A model generated the notes under the pieces. It did no database searches, had not been told where the DNA came from, and saw nothing but the letters and a program-made list of their open reading frames with translations. 64,000 bases of DNA from Tenuifilum sp. 4138str (GTDB lineage: Bacteria; Bacteroidota; Bacteroidia; Bacteroidales; Tenuifilaceae): contig NZ_JBGCUE010000002.1 in NCBI RefSeq assembly GCF_041102575.1, positions 62,001 to 126,000 of the forward strand, written 5' to 3'. Positions 37,111 to 45,752 of the stretch are shown here, one piece after another (the first letter of the stretch is position 1; each line of letters opens with the position of its first letter). A program made the translations under genes and the position numbers.

Positions 37111-38460
37111 ATGCCCACCAATCGTGAACGAATTGAGGAATGGTCAAAAGCATACTGGCTTTTAAGGTTTTACCAAAACTTTTTGTTTAAGCTTTACTTT
37201 AAAACCGAGATTGTAGGCATGGAAAAGCTTCCGCCTAATACTACCTTTATTTTTGCCCCCAACCACCAAAATGCGCTAATTGATGCGCTTGCCATGTTAA
37301 CCCTTAAACATAGCTGGCAGCCCATTTTCCTTGCCCGTGCCGATATTTTTAAGAAACCGCTGGTATCAAAAATACTTACCTTTCTAAAAATCATGCCCGT
37401 TTACCGCATTCGCGATGGTTTTGAGAACCTCTCACTTAACGATAGTATTTTCCTAAAAACCATGGATATAATCCGTAAAGGCAACGGTCTTGTAATTCTC
37501 CCCGAGGGGAACCATGCTGGTTTCAAAATGCTACGACCTCTAAAGAAGGGTATTGCCCGCATTGCCCTTCAAACCGAGGATGCTTCCGATGGCTCACTTA
37601 ACATTCATATTGTCCCTGTTGGGCTGGACTACTCAAACTATGTTAGGTATAGGAGCAAATTGCTCATCCGGATTGGTGAACCTTTCCCTGTTAAGAAATA
37701 CCTTGACCTTTACAGGCAAAGCAAAGCCCTTGCTTACAATGCCCTGATAGATGAACTATCAGAACGCATTAAAGCGGAAATGATTCACATTGAAGATGAA
37801 CAGAACTATTACGAGTACCTTTTCCTAACCCAGCTTTTCCCAAAAAGATTTATCAAGGAGAACAAACTACCCAATACTCTAAACCAGGCATTTGAAATAA
37901 GCAAAAGGTTGATTCTCAAACTCGACAGACTTAAGGAAACGGACAGGAGTACCTTCGATGGGATTATTCAGCTAGCCCATGAGCTGAGGGATCGCATTTC
38001 AGCCAACCGGATTAAAACCCAAGCATTGCCGCTAAAGGTAAGTAAAGCTTTTAACCTGCTCTGGATGGTTCCACTTTTTGTTGCATTGTCGCCTTTGGCC
38101 ATTTTTGGGTTCATCAACCATATCATACCTATAATTATTCCCTACCAGTTAAGTAAGAAATTTGAGGACGTTCAGTTCCACAGTTCAGTTCGCCATGCTG
38201 CGGGCTTGCTGTTATTGCCACTTGCATACCTAATCCAAACAGTAATTGTTGGACTGATTCTAAAAAGCTTAGCAATGGCATTGCTTTACCTTGTTTTACT
38301 ACCTCCCGCAGCAGTTATTCTTTACAACTGGCGTAAGTTGTTCTATAAGATTAGAGGATTAATCAGTATTTTGATTTTTGCGACTAGGAATAGAAATGAG
38401 TTTGAACGCATCAATAACCATTTCAATAGGTTAATGAATGATATTAAGTCGATATTTTAA
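37111..38460 (+). CDS. Membrane acyltransferase of the PlsC/LPLAT family
   Basis: A 449-residue lysophospholipid-type acyltransferase. NHQNALID (51-58) is the H-x4-D catalytic motif, VILPEGNHAG (about 128-137) is the substrate motif, and HIVPVGLDYS the following block. After a helical middle, residues about 310-430 hold two or three membrane helices, longer than classic PlsC (~240). It follows the BASS gene after 30 bases on the same strand. Glycerolipid or lipoprotein-type acceptor cannot be decided. Confidence 0.87.
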   Translation: MPTNRERIEEWSKAYWLLRFYQNFLFKLYFKTEIVGMEKLPPNTTFIFAPNHQNALIDALAMLTLKHSWQPIFLARADIFKKPLVSKILTFLKIMPVYRIRDGFENLSLNDSIFLKTMDIIRKGNGLVILPEGNHAGFKMLRPLKKGIARIALQTEDASDGSLNIHIVPVGLDYSNYVRYRSKLLIRIGEPFPVKKYLDLYRQSKALAYNALIDELSERIKAEMIHIEDEQNYYEYLFLTQLFPKRFIKENKLPNTLNQAFEISKRLILKLDRLKETDRSTFDGIIQLAHELRDRISANRIKTQALPLKVSKAFNLLWMVPLFVALSPLAIFGFINHIIPIIIPYQLSKKFEDVQFHSSVRHAAGLLLLPLAYLIQTVIVGLILKSLAMALLYLVLLPPAAVILYNWRKLFYKIRGLISILIFATRNRNEFERINNHFNRLMNDIKSIF

Positions 38461-38524
38461 TTCGGAATATCTTGTTCTGTAATCATACCCATTCAACGTC
38501 AGGTTTTGCTGTAATACCATTACA

Positions 38525-38556
38525 TTTGAAAATGAATGTAACTATTCGTATTTTTG
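38525..38556 (+). promoter_or_regulatory. Promoter of the LytTR regulator gene
   Basis: TTTG (38525-38528), 20 bases, TATTTTTG (38549-38556): close to the consensus. It lies 21 bases before the ATG at 38577. Confidence 0.7.
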
Positions 38557-38576
38557 CACGATGAAATATTAACCCG

Positions 38577-39329
38577 ATGCTTAAGGCCCTAATTGTTGAC
38601 GATGAGATTGCCTCGTTACGTACGCTTGAGTTGCTCCTAGGACATTTTGAGCAGCATATCGAGATTATTGGGGTTGCTTATTCTGCCAGTGAAGGTATCG
38701 ATAAGGTAACCAAATATGATCCCGATATCGTTTTCCTCGACATCGAAATGCCAGGAGGTAGCGGCTTCGATTTCCTTGAGGGTTGTCCTCACCGGAACTT
38801 TGATGTTATCTTTATAACCGCATACAATAACTACGCCATCAAGGCCTTTAAGTACAGCGCTATCGATTTTTTACTAAAGCCAATTGAGGTTGATGAACTC
38901 CACGAAGCGTTGGAAAAGGTTATCCGTCGGCGTTACTCAAACTTTGATGGCCGTAACAAGTATTTCGCCCTCTTTGAGAATATCAAGGAGATTATTCCCC
39001 AGAAGTTGGTGGTTTCAACAAATGACAAGTACGAATGCCTTGATGTTGGCGAAATTGTTTTTGTTGAGAGTGTTCCTAACGGAACCCAAATCAAGCTGGT
39101 AAATGGCAGCCAATTTCTGGCCAACAACCCTTTTGGCGACATTTGCACTTTGCTTGAGGAACGTAATTTTAGCTTCATCAACCCAAACTGCCTGATTAAC
39201 CTTGGAATGATCCGTAAAATTTCAAATAAGCCAGAAGGTAATATTGAGCTGAAAAACCACGAGCTAATTACCGTAAGGGGCGAGTATCTGGAACGTTTGA
39301 ATCATCAGCTCGAGAATATTTCAAAATAA
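38577..39329 (+). CDS. LytTR-family response regulator without adjacent histidine kinase
   Basis: A 250-residue regulator. The receiver domain (about 1-120) has D8-D9 acid pocket residues, phospho-acceptor D55 in IVFLDIEMPG, the T of FITAYN and K of LLKP. The C-terminal LytTR DNA-binding domain (about 145-245) has EIVFVESVPNGTQIKLVNG and a LNHQLENISK end. Bacteroidota usually pair it with a LytS/YehU-type histidine kinase; none lies here, so the partner is encoded elsewhere. ruvX follows after 9 bases and may be co-transcribed. Confidence 0.93.
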   Translation: MLKALIVDDEIASLRTLELLLGHFEQHIEIIGVAYSASEGIDKVTKYDPDIVFLDIEMPGGSGFDFLEGCPHRNFDVIFITAYNNYAIKAFKYSAIDFLLKPIEVDELHEALEKVIRRRYSNFDGRNKYFALFENIKEIIPQKLVVSTNDKYECLDVGEIVFVESVPNGTQIKLVNGSQFLANNPFGDICTLLEERNFSFINPNCLINLGMIRKISNKPEGNIELKNHELITVRGEYLERLNHQLENISK

Positions 39330-39338
39330 GCTGCTGTT

Positions 39339-39758
39339 TTGGGTAGAATCGTTGCACTTGATATTGGTCGTAAGCGAACGGGCATAGCCATGACCGATCC
39401 GTTGCGAATTATTGCATCGCCGCTGGAAACCATACCCACCCATAAGGTAATCGATTATCTTACTGAACTTTTTCTGAAGGAAAACATCGACATACTGGTA
39501 GTGGGCAATCCCCGCCAAATGAACAATACCCCTTCCGAAGCTGTTAACTACATAAAGCCCGTAATTAACGCCATCAAAAAGAGGTTTCCCGAAATGCCCA
39601 TTGAACTTGTGGACGAAAGGTTTACCTCCAAAATGGCCTTGCAGGCCATGATTGATGGTGGCATGAAGAAGAAGGACAGGAGGGAAAAGAGCAATGTAGA
39701 TAAAATCAGCGCTGCCATTATCCTGCAAAGCTACATGGAGGGATTAAAATATAAGTAG
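39339..39758 (+). CDS. ruvX: Putative pre-16S rRNA nuclease / RuvX (YqgF)
   Basis: A 139-residue RNase H-fold enzyme with the ALDIGRKRTGIAMTD first motif, DILVVGNPRQM and VDERFTS. The start is a TTG at 39339, which gives MGRIVALDIG as in homologues; no ATG exists upstream in frame before a stop. Historical annotation is Holliday junction resolvase-like; YqgF acts on pre-16S rRNA in E. coli. It lies between the LytTR gene and def. Confidence 0.92.
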   Translation: MGRIVALDIGRKRTGIAMTDPLRIIASPLETIPTHKVIDYLTELFLKENIDILVVGNPRQMNNTPSEAVNYIKPVINAIKKRFPEMPIELVDERFTSKMALQAMIDGGMKKKDRREKSNVDKISAAIILQSYMEGLKYK

Positions 39759-39783
39759 TAATTTTACGCGTTAATTAGGACAG

Positions 39784-40335
39784 ATGATACGAACAGTTTA
39801 CGTTTACGGATCGCCAGTATTGCGCAAGGTGGCTCAGAATATAACACCCGATTACCCCCAGCTCGATGCACTTATAGCTGACATGTTCGAAACCATGGAG
39901 CAATCCGATGGTATTGGTTTGGCTGCCCCCCAAATTGGCCTTTCCATTAGGCTTTTTGTGGTTGACGGCACTCCCCTTGCCGACGATGACCCAACCCTTA
40001 AGGATTTCCGCAAGGTCTTCATAAACGCCCAGATTACTGAACGTTTTGGCGAGAAAGTAATTTATAACGAAGGTTGCCTTAGCCTGCCCGGCTTACATGA
40101 GGATGTTGAACGGGAGTCGAAAATTCGCATTCGTTACCTCGACGAGAAATTTGTGGAGCACGAGGAAGTGTATGAGGGCATGGCTGCCCGCATCATCCAG
40201 CATGAGTACGACCACCTGGATGGCATACTCTTTACCGACCGTGTATCGCCCATCCGCAAGCAGCTGCTCCGCTCAAAGCTCAATGCAATAGCCAAGGGTA
40301 AGTATAGCGCAAGCTACAAGTGCCGGATTGGATAA
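39784..40335 (+). CDS. def: Peptide deformylase
   Basis: Removes the N-formyl group from nascent proteins. The 183-residue enzyme has all three motifs: GIGLAAPQIG, EGCLSLPG (metal-binding Cys) and QHEYDHLDG (HExxH variant). It follows ruvX after 25 bases (gap contains a TAATTTTACGCGT element also found upstream of bamA). Downstream lies repeat zone B. Confidence 0.97.
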   Translation: MIRTVYVYGSPVLRKVAQNITPDYPQLDALIADMFETMEQSDGIGLAAPQIGLSIRLFVVDGTPLADDDPTLKDFRKVFINAQITERFGEKVIYNEGCLSLPGLHEDVERESKIRIRYLDEKFVEHEEVYEGMAARIIQHEYDHLDGILFTDRVSPIRKQLLRSKLNAIAKGKYSASYKCRIG

Positions 40336-40439
40336 ACGATACCTGAGTTTTTGACTGCTAAATATTTCTTGGCAGCTAAAACTCTTAACGTATTCCTTTG
40401 AGAGTCTGAAAATTCAAATGTTGTTCAGCTAACAAATAA

Positions 40440-41100
40440 ACGCTCTTTTGCCTACCTTATCCCCGAAATGCCGGGATAAACTTTGCGGAGGAATCTCATA
40501 TTTAGTGTACCGTGTTCCGTGTGCAGTGTACAGTGGGGGGGGTGTTTAAGGATAAAGAATTAAAATTTAAAATTTCAGATTTCAGATTCATGATTGTAGG
40601 TGGTTTCTTAAGCCATCAACTATCAACCATCAACTTTCAACTTTCAACTTTCAACTAAATTGTTATCACAGAGTTGCACAGTGTGACACGGTGTTACACA
40701 GAGCGTATGACGTGGCTATCGCGAACAACGATTCACGAGCAACGAACAACGTTTCCAGCCCCGTAAGGGCTAAACATTTGTAACCCCATGGCTACTCCCG
40801 CGTTAATTGCGATGCACGCATTGACATTTCTAAGAGCAACACTGAAACGTTGCATCGCAACAGAAAAGTATGGCCAAGAGCAATTGCCCAAAAAACATCA
40901 AGAATTAAAGGTTAAGAGATGCTTCGACAAGCTCAGCATGACAAAGGGGACGTGGATGTCAAAAGTATTGTCATTCCGAGCTAGTCGAGGAATCTCATTT
41001 AAAAAAGGGAATAAAGGTTCAAAGAGATGCTTCGGCTAGCTTAGCATGACAGATAGATGTTTCGTCGGAATCCATCCCGAACAAACGGGACAAAAAAATA
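40440..41100 (+). repeat. Repeat zone B: intergenic repeat mosaic
   Basis: In the 1065-base gap between def and rplM I see no gene. It holds simple repeats near 40612-40657 (ATCAACC/TTCAACT), the composite block 40664-40861 (TCACAGAGTTGCACAGTG..., CAGCCCCGTAAGGGCT, and the palindromic-end repeat at 40807-40861), and CATGCTGAGC/TCGAAGCATCTC-type pieces to 41060. The same composite occurs in zones A and C. A tandem TATACCCTAAACAC pair lies at 41219-41246. Confidence 0.8.
40807..40861 (+). repeat. Short repeat with palindromic ends, copy 3
   Basis: GCGATGCACGCA at one end and CGTTGCATCGCAAC at the other, with a variable middle. Opposite orientation to the zone A copies. Confidence 0.75.
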
Positions 41101-41301
41101 TCCTAAATCAAACAGCATTAATTCCTGAGTAATGAATAAAGGCTTAGAGGCTATGCCTTGCTCCCTCATACCTTAAGTGGAACCATATTTTAGGACTAGA
41201 CAATAATAATAAATCTACTATACCCTAAACACTATACCCTAAACACTAAAACTAACCACTTCAGCTTCAGTTCAATCAAAAATTTTTCTTTAAGCTATCC
41301 C

Positions 41302-41331
41302 TTGCTAATTAAATAATTAGTTGTATTTTTG
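41302..41331 (+). promoter_or_regulatory. Promoter of the rplM-rpsI-rpsB-tsf cluster
   Basis: TTGC at 41302-41305 and TATTTTTG at 41324-41331, 18 bases apart. It leaves a leader of roughly 60 bases before rplM, where ribosomal-protein autoregulation could act. Confidence 0.65.
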
Positions 41332-41400
41332 CGTCCCGCTTATTATCAAATTTAAGGATCACAAAAAAGTTGGTATTAACCTAAAAATTAAGAGATTGCA

Positions 41401-41856
41401 GTGAATACGCAAAGTTACAAAACGGTAATGGCAAACGATGCCACCGTTAAAAAGGAGTGGGTTGTGATTGATGCTACTGACCAGGTGCTAGGTCGCCTAT
41501 CGAGCCAAGTAGCAAAAATCCTAAGGGGGAAACACAAACCCAGCTACACCCCACACGTCGATTGTGGTGATAGTGTAATTATCATCAATGCCGACAAGGT
41601 TCGTTTAACCGGTCGTAAGTTAACCGATAAGGAGTATGTACGCCACACCGGATACCCTGGTGGTCAGCGTTTCTCAACCCCTAAGGAAATGCTTCATCGC
41701 AAGCCCATTTGGGTTATTGAGCACGCTGTAAAGGGCATGCTGCCTAAGAACAGGCTTGGCGCCGAGATGTTCCGCAACCTTTACGTTTATGCTGGTTCCG
41801 AGCATCCGCACGAGGCACAACAACCAAAGAAAATTGAATTAAGCAACATTAAATAA
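41401..41856 (+). CDS. rplM: 50S ribosomal protein L13
   Basis: A 151-residue L13 with [44 protein letters not shown] and [10 protein letters not shown]. The start codon is GTG at 41401: [13 protein letters not shown] matches the family N-terminus of Bacteroidota L13 exactly in length, and the upstream codons hold no ATG in frame. rpsI follows after 8 bases. Confidence 0.97.
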   Translation: MNTQSYKTVMANDATVKKEWVVIDATDQVLGRLSSQVAKILRGKHKPSYTPHVDCGDSVIIINADKVRLTGRKLTDKEYVRHTGYPGGQRFSTPKEMLHRKPIWVIEHAVKGMLPKNRLGAEMFRNLYVYAGSEHPHEAQQPKKIELSNIK

Positions 41857-41864
41857 GTTAACTT

Positions 41865-42251
41865 ATGCAGGTTTATAACGGATTAGGTAGAAGAAAATCG
41901 GCTGTTGCCCGTGTTTACCTCCGCGAAGGTAAAGGCAACATCACCATAAATGGCCGCGACCTCAAGGAGTATTTCAGCTCAGAACTGCTCCACTACGTGG
42001 TAAAGCAGCCTCTAATGGTACTTAACGCCACCGAAGGTTTTGACATTAAGGCAACTCTCGATGGTGGTGGTATAACCGGTCAGGCTGAGGCTCTTAGGCT
42101 TGGTATTGCCCGCGCACTTGTTGAGTACAACGAGGCAAACAGGGCTGTTATGCGCGCCAACGGTTTCTTAACCCGCGATCCTCGTGAGGTTGAACGTAAG
42201 AAACCCGGTAGGCCAAAAGCCAGAAAGAGATTCCAGTTCAGCAAACGTTAA
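41865..42251 (+). CDS. rpsI: 30S ribosomal protein S9
   Basis: A 128-residue S9 with GLGRRKSAVARVYL, ATLDGGGITGQAEALRLGIARAL and the basic tail KKPGRPKARKRFQFSKR that reaches the P site. Classical rplM-rpsI order. Confidence 0.97.
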   Translation: MQVYNGLGRRKSAVARVYLREGKGNITINGRDLKEYFSSELLHYVVKQPLMVLNATEGFDIKATLDGGGITGQAEALRLGIARALVEYNEANRAVMRANGFLTRDPREVERKKPGRPKARKRFQFSKR

Positions 42252-42370
42252 TGCTATCAATTGTTTAACAAACTATTTATTAACCATTTGGCAGGCAGTT
42301 TAGTAATAAATTGCCCAGACTCCCGAAAGGGACTACTGAGCGATTGCCAAAAAATCTAAACAAACAAAAA

Positions 42371-43240
42371 ATGTCAAGAACAAATTTTCAGGAACTGCTC
42401 GAAGCAGGTGTGCACTTTGGTCACTTAAAGCGCAAGTGGAACGCAAAGATGGCTCCTTACATCTTTATGGAGAAAAACGGTATCCACATTATCGACCTGC
42501 ACAAAACAGTAGTAAAAATCGATGAAGCTGCCGCTGCAGTAAAGCAAATCGCCAAATCGGGTCGTAAGATCCTTTTTGTTGCCACCAAAAAACAGGCAAA
42601 GGACATTGTTGCCGAACGTATCAAGGCTATTAACATGCCTTACGTTACTGAGCGTTGGCCTGGTGGTATGCTCACCAACTTCCCCACCATCCGCAAAGCC
42701 GTTAAAAAGATGAACAGCATCGATAAGATGATGACCGACGGCACTTTCGACACCCTTTCAAAGCGTGAAAAGCTCCAAATTCAACGCCAACGCGCCAAGC
42801 TGGAAAAGAACCTTGGTTCAATTGCCAACCTCAATCGCTTACCAGCAGCCCTTTTTGTGGTTGACGTTCAAAAGGAATATATCGCCGTTCGTGAAGCCAA
42901 TAGGCTTAACATTCCGGTTATCGCAATGGTTGATACCTGCTGTGATCCTACTCCAATCGATTTTGTGATACCCGCTAACGACGATGCATCCAAATCTATC
43001 GCCCTGATTGTTGACATCATGGCTAAAGCCATTCAGGAAGGGCTTGAGGAACGCAAGGCTGAAAAGGATAAGGAACCTGCCGCTGCCGAAAAAGAGGAGG
43101 GCGTAAAAACCCGCGCTCGCAAGGCTAAAAAAGCTGCCGATGTAGTTGAAGAGCCCGAAGATGAGGATGAAGCCGACGAGGTTGAAGAGGTTGAAAAACC
43201 CACTGCCACTATCGTTGACGATGAGATTGACGAAGAATAA
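42371..43240 (+). CDS. rpsB: 30S ribosomal protein S2 with acidic C-terminal extension
   Basis: A 289-residue S2: FQELLEAGVHFGHLKRKWN, RWPGGMLTNFPTI, FVVDVQKEYIAVREANRL and PIDFVIPANDDA. After about residue 225 an extension rich in Lys/Glu then Glu/Asp/Val continues for ~60 residues; this is a frequent Bacteroidota feature. The open frame begins at a TTG (42311), but MSRTNFQELL at 42371 is the family start. Confidence 0.97.
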   Translation: MSRTNFQELLEAGVHFGHLKRKWNAKMAPYIFMEKNGIHIIDLHKTVVKIDEAAAAVKQIAKSGRKILFVATKKQAKDIVAERIKAINMPYVTERWPGGMLTNFPTIRKAVKKMNSIDKMMTDGTFDTLSKREKLQIQRQRAKLEKNLGSIANLNRLPAALFVVDVQKEYIAVREANRLNIPVIAMVDTCCDPTPIDFVIPANDDASKSIALIVDIMAKAIQEGLEERKAEKDKEPAAAEKEEGVKTRARKAKKAADVVEEPEDEDEADEVEEVEKPTATIVDDEIDEE

Positions 43241-43269
43241 CAACATAGACCCTAAAAAAACTAAATACC

Positions 43270-44097
43270 ATGGCTGAAATTACAGCTGCTGATGTAGCAA
43301 AACTTCGTAAACTTACCGGAGCAGGCATGATGGATTGCAAGAATGCTCTGGTTGAAGCTAACGGCGATATGGAACGCGCCATTGAACTTATCCGCGAACG
43401 CGGTAAGGCCATTGCCAATAAACGTGCCGACCGTGAAGCCGGTGAAGGCGCTGCCATTTCAAAGGTTAACCAGGCCGGTACCCGTGGTGCCATGATTGTG
43501 CTTAACTGCGAAACCGACTTTGTTGCTAAGAATGCCGATTTCCTTGGCGTAGCCAATAAAATACTTGACCATGCCCTGAATACAGCACCTGCCAACCTCG
43601 ACGCGCTCAAGGAATCGAGCCTCGATGGCCGCAAGGTAGCCGATTTTGTTGCCGAGTTCTCCGGTATTACCGGCGAAAAGGTTGAACTATCGTACTACGA
43701 GCAGGTTGAAGCACCCATGGTGGTTTCATACATCCACATGGGCAACAAGCTGGCTACTCTGGTAGGCTTCAGCAAAGCAATCGATATCCAGGCCGCTAAG
43801 GATGTTGCCATGCAGGTTGCCGCCATGAGCCCTGTGGCTATCGACAAGGACGATGTTCCCGAAGATATTCGCCAGAAGGAGTTTGAAATTGGCCGCGAGC
43901 AGGCACGCCTTGAGGGCAAACCCGAGAACATGCTCGATAAGATTGCCGAAGGCAAGCTACAGAAATTCTACAAGGAGAGCACCCTGCTCAACCAGGAATT
44001 TGTTAAGGATAGCAAGTTAACCATACGCCAGTACCTGCAAAGCGTTGATAAGGACGTTAAGGTAACCGCATTCAAACGCGTATCGCTCAACCTATAA
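43270..44097 (+). CDS. tsf: Elongation factor Ts
   Basis: The EF-Tu nucleotide exchange factor; 275 residues with the N-terminal KLRKLTGAGMMDCKNAL motif, NCETDFVAKN, VAMQVAAMSPVAIDKDDVP and the dimerisation end. It follows rpsB after 29 bases in the conserved rpsB-tsf order, and a strong terminator closes the cluster. Confidence 0.97.
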   Translation: MAEITAADVAKLRKLTGAGMMDCKNALVEANGDMERAIELIRERGKAIANKRADREAGEGAAISKVNQAGTRGAMIVLNCETDFVAKNADFLGVANKILDHALNTAPANLDALKESSLDGRKVADFVAEFSGITGEKVELSYYEQVEAPMVVSYIHMGNKLATLVGFSKAIDIQAAKDVAMQVAAMSPVAIDKDDVPEDIRQKEFEIGREQARLEGKPENMLDKIAEGKLQKFYKESTLLNQEFVKDSKLTIRQYLQSVDKDVKVTAFKRVSLNL

Positions 44098-44121
44098 TCC
44101 TTACAGCATATCACCTTGAAA

Positions 44122-44150
44122 GGAGAGCAACCCTGCTCTCCTTTTTTATT
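44122..44150 (+). terminator. Terminator of the ribosomal-protein/tsf cluster
   Basis: GGAGAGCA-ACCC-TGCTCTCC followed by TTTTTTATT, 24 bases after the tsf stop. Zone C repeats begin just beyond. Confidence 0.92.
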
Positions 44151-44536
44151 ATATCTACTCAATGTCGTTTAGTTAACAAAAATATACATGCCTGTCATCC
44201 TGCGCACAGCAAAGGATCTCTAATCGACCCCATGAGATGTTTCGCTTGCGCTCAACATGATAAAGGGAGTTAGGGAGCCATGATGTTGTCATCCCGAGCG
44301 TAGTCGAGGGATCTCATATAAGGGTAAAAGGGGAAAGAGATGCTTCGACTTAGCTCAGCATGACAACTATCTCATGAACCGATCGACAGAAAGTATCACA
44401 GAGTTACACAGTGTAACACGTGTTGCACAGAGAGTATAACGTAGCATTCACGAACAACGATACACCAACAACGAGCAACGCTTCCAGCCCCGTAGGGGCT
44501 AAACATTTGTAACTCCATCACGACTCCCACCTGTAT

Positions 44537-44591
44537 AGCGATGCACGCAATACATAAGCTAAAGAACAAGGGGGAAACTTTGCATCGCAAC
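44537..44591 (+). repeat. Short repeat with palindromic ends, copy 4
   Basis: AGCGATGCACGCAA ... TTTGCATCGCAAC, preceded by the CCCGTAGGGGCT hairpin block as in zones A and B. Confidence 0.75.
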
Positions 44592-44620
44592 AGAGAGACA
44601 TTGCAAAGAGCGATTCACAC

Positions 44621-44703
44621 GTTCTTTCTTGTCTTGATACAAGAAAGAACCAAAGAAAATCAAGGCTGAAAAGCCCGACCCATTTCTGGGTCAGGCTTTT
44701 ATG
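44621..44703 (+). repeat. Interspersed repeat with CTTGTCTTGATACAAG core, copy 2
   Basis: GTTCTTTCTTGTCTTGATAC, AAGAAAGAAC, then CAAGGCTGAAAAGCCCGACC and a TGGGTCAGGCTTTT end. It is the inverted counterpart of 9231-9294. Confidence 0.75.
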
Positions 44704-45096
44704 CCTCTGCTTGCTTCTTCCGCTCCATTCCCTATCAGGAATATGGGTTAGGGTAAGGTCGTATCCACATTCAACCCAGATGACCCCTCTAAATCTCCCC
44801 TGAGAGGGGAGACTTTAGCCCTGCAATAAGGTTTCCTAATTGCTTCTCCCCTCTCCTGTCAGGAGAGGGGCGGGGGTGAGGTCTTTTTCCACGATCAACA
44901 ATCAATGCTTCCCGCCCCGTAGGGACGAAATATTTACAACTCCATTGTCATTCCGAACTAGTCGAGGTATCTCGATTTAAGATTTAAGAACTCACTAGTT
45001 AGCACACGTCTTTAGACGCACACACAAATCGCCCTGAAAGGGCAAATCACATTAGCCCTGGGTTTTAACCCAGGGCATTGAGGTGTTCAAATTATT

Positions 45097-45152
45097 TTGC
45101 GATGCACGCAACAACTTTTCCAAAGAGCAATTCAGATACGTTGCATCGCAAC
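45097..45152 (+). repeat. Short repeat with palindromic ends, copy 5
   Basis: TTGCGATGCACGCAAC ... CGTTGCATCGCAAC, preceded by the AACCCAGGGCATTGAGG block; inverted partner of 9323-9424. Confidence 0.75.
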
Positions 45153-45181
45153 CTAAAAGCATTGCAAAGAGTGATTTATGC

Positions 45182-45267
45182 GTTCTTTCTTGTCTTGATA
45201 CAAGAAAGAACCAAAGAAAATCAAGGCATAAAAGCCCGACCCATTGCCGGGTCAGGCTTTTATGCCG
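45182..45267 (+). repeat. Interspersed repeat with CTTGTCTTGATACAAG core, copy 3
   Basis: Same element as 44621-44703, ending CCGGGTCAGGCTTTTATGCC and running into the block shared in reverse with about 8960-9130. Confidence 0.75.
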
Positions 45268-45605
45268 TTTCCTTTTATTATTCTTATTGGCTGAGGAATC
45301 GTATTTGTAAAATAAAGGTAAAAGGAGATGCTTCGACTGGGCTCAGCATGACAATTGTTTTACGAACAACGAGCAACTATACACGATCAACTTCATTTGT
45401 CATCCCCAACAAAGTCGAGGGATCTCTTCAAAGGATTGAAGAGAAAAGAGCAATGAGATGCTTCGGCGAAGTCTATCCCGATAAATCGGGACTCAGCACG
45501 ACAGCGTAATGTTTCGCTCGTGCGCAACATGACTTACAACCTTAACTAAACAACATTGATATCTAATTACTATCCCTATCATCACTGACATAAACGCAGA
45601 TACGT

Positions 45606-45624
45606 CAATTGATATAATCAATTG
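45606..45624. promoter_or_regulatory. Perfect palindrome upstream of the recombinase gene
   Basis: CAATTGAT-ATA-ATCAATTG, eight-base arms with a 3-base centre, about 130 bases before the recombinase start. It has the form of an operator for a dimeric regulator; no regulator gene is adjacent. Confidence 0.35.
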
Positions 45625-45752
45625 ATGTGTCTCGAATAAATAAATTCTTTAACTTTACTAAAAGAATTATGTGACAAATTGATAAAGAAGGACTTAAAAC
45701 AATCACCTGTTCAGTAAAGTATAGGTAAAGCCCCAATATTCACCCATTGAAC

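Larger units (their letters stand above)
44185..45533 (+). repeat. Repeat zone C: inverted partner of zone A
   Basis: The gap from tsf to the recombinase is a repeat mosaic that reads, on the opposite strand, in the order of zone A (8416-9860). It lacks the extra block pair inserted in A and has its own insertion (about 44704-45010, with a CTCCCCTCTCC...GGAGAGGGG element and a CCTCACCCC-type segment). The outermost block (45397-45533) is almost identical to 8416-8551 in reverse. Short frames here, such as 45078-45509, are repeat translations. The remaining 45534-45746 is AT-rich with a palindrome at 45606-45624. Confidence 0.85.

Noticed and set aside
39321..39728. 135-codon frame opposite ruvX
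   Set aside because: Antisense shadow; ruvX motifs are complete on the other strand.
45078..45509. 143-codon open frame on plus
   Set aside because: It translates repeat blocks of zone C. The same peptide pieces appear in the reverse frames of zone A (about 8936-9232), so it is a repeat artefact.
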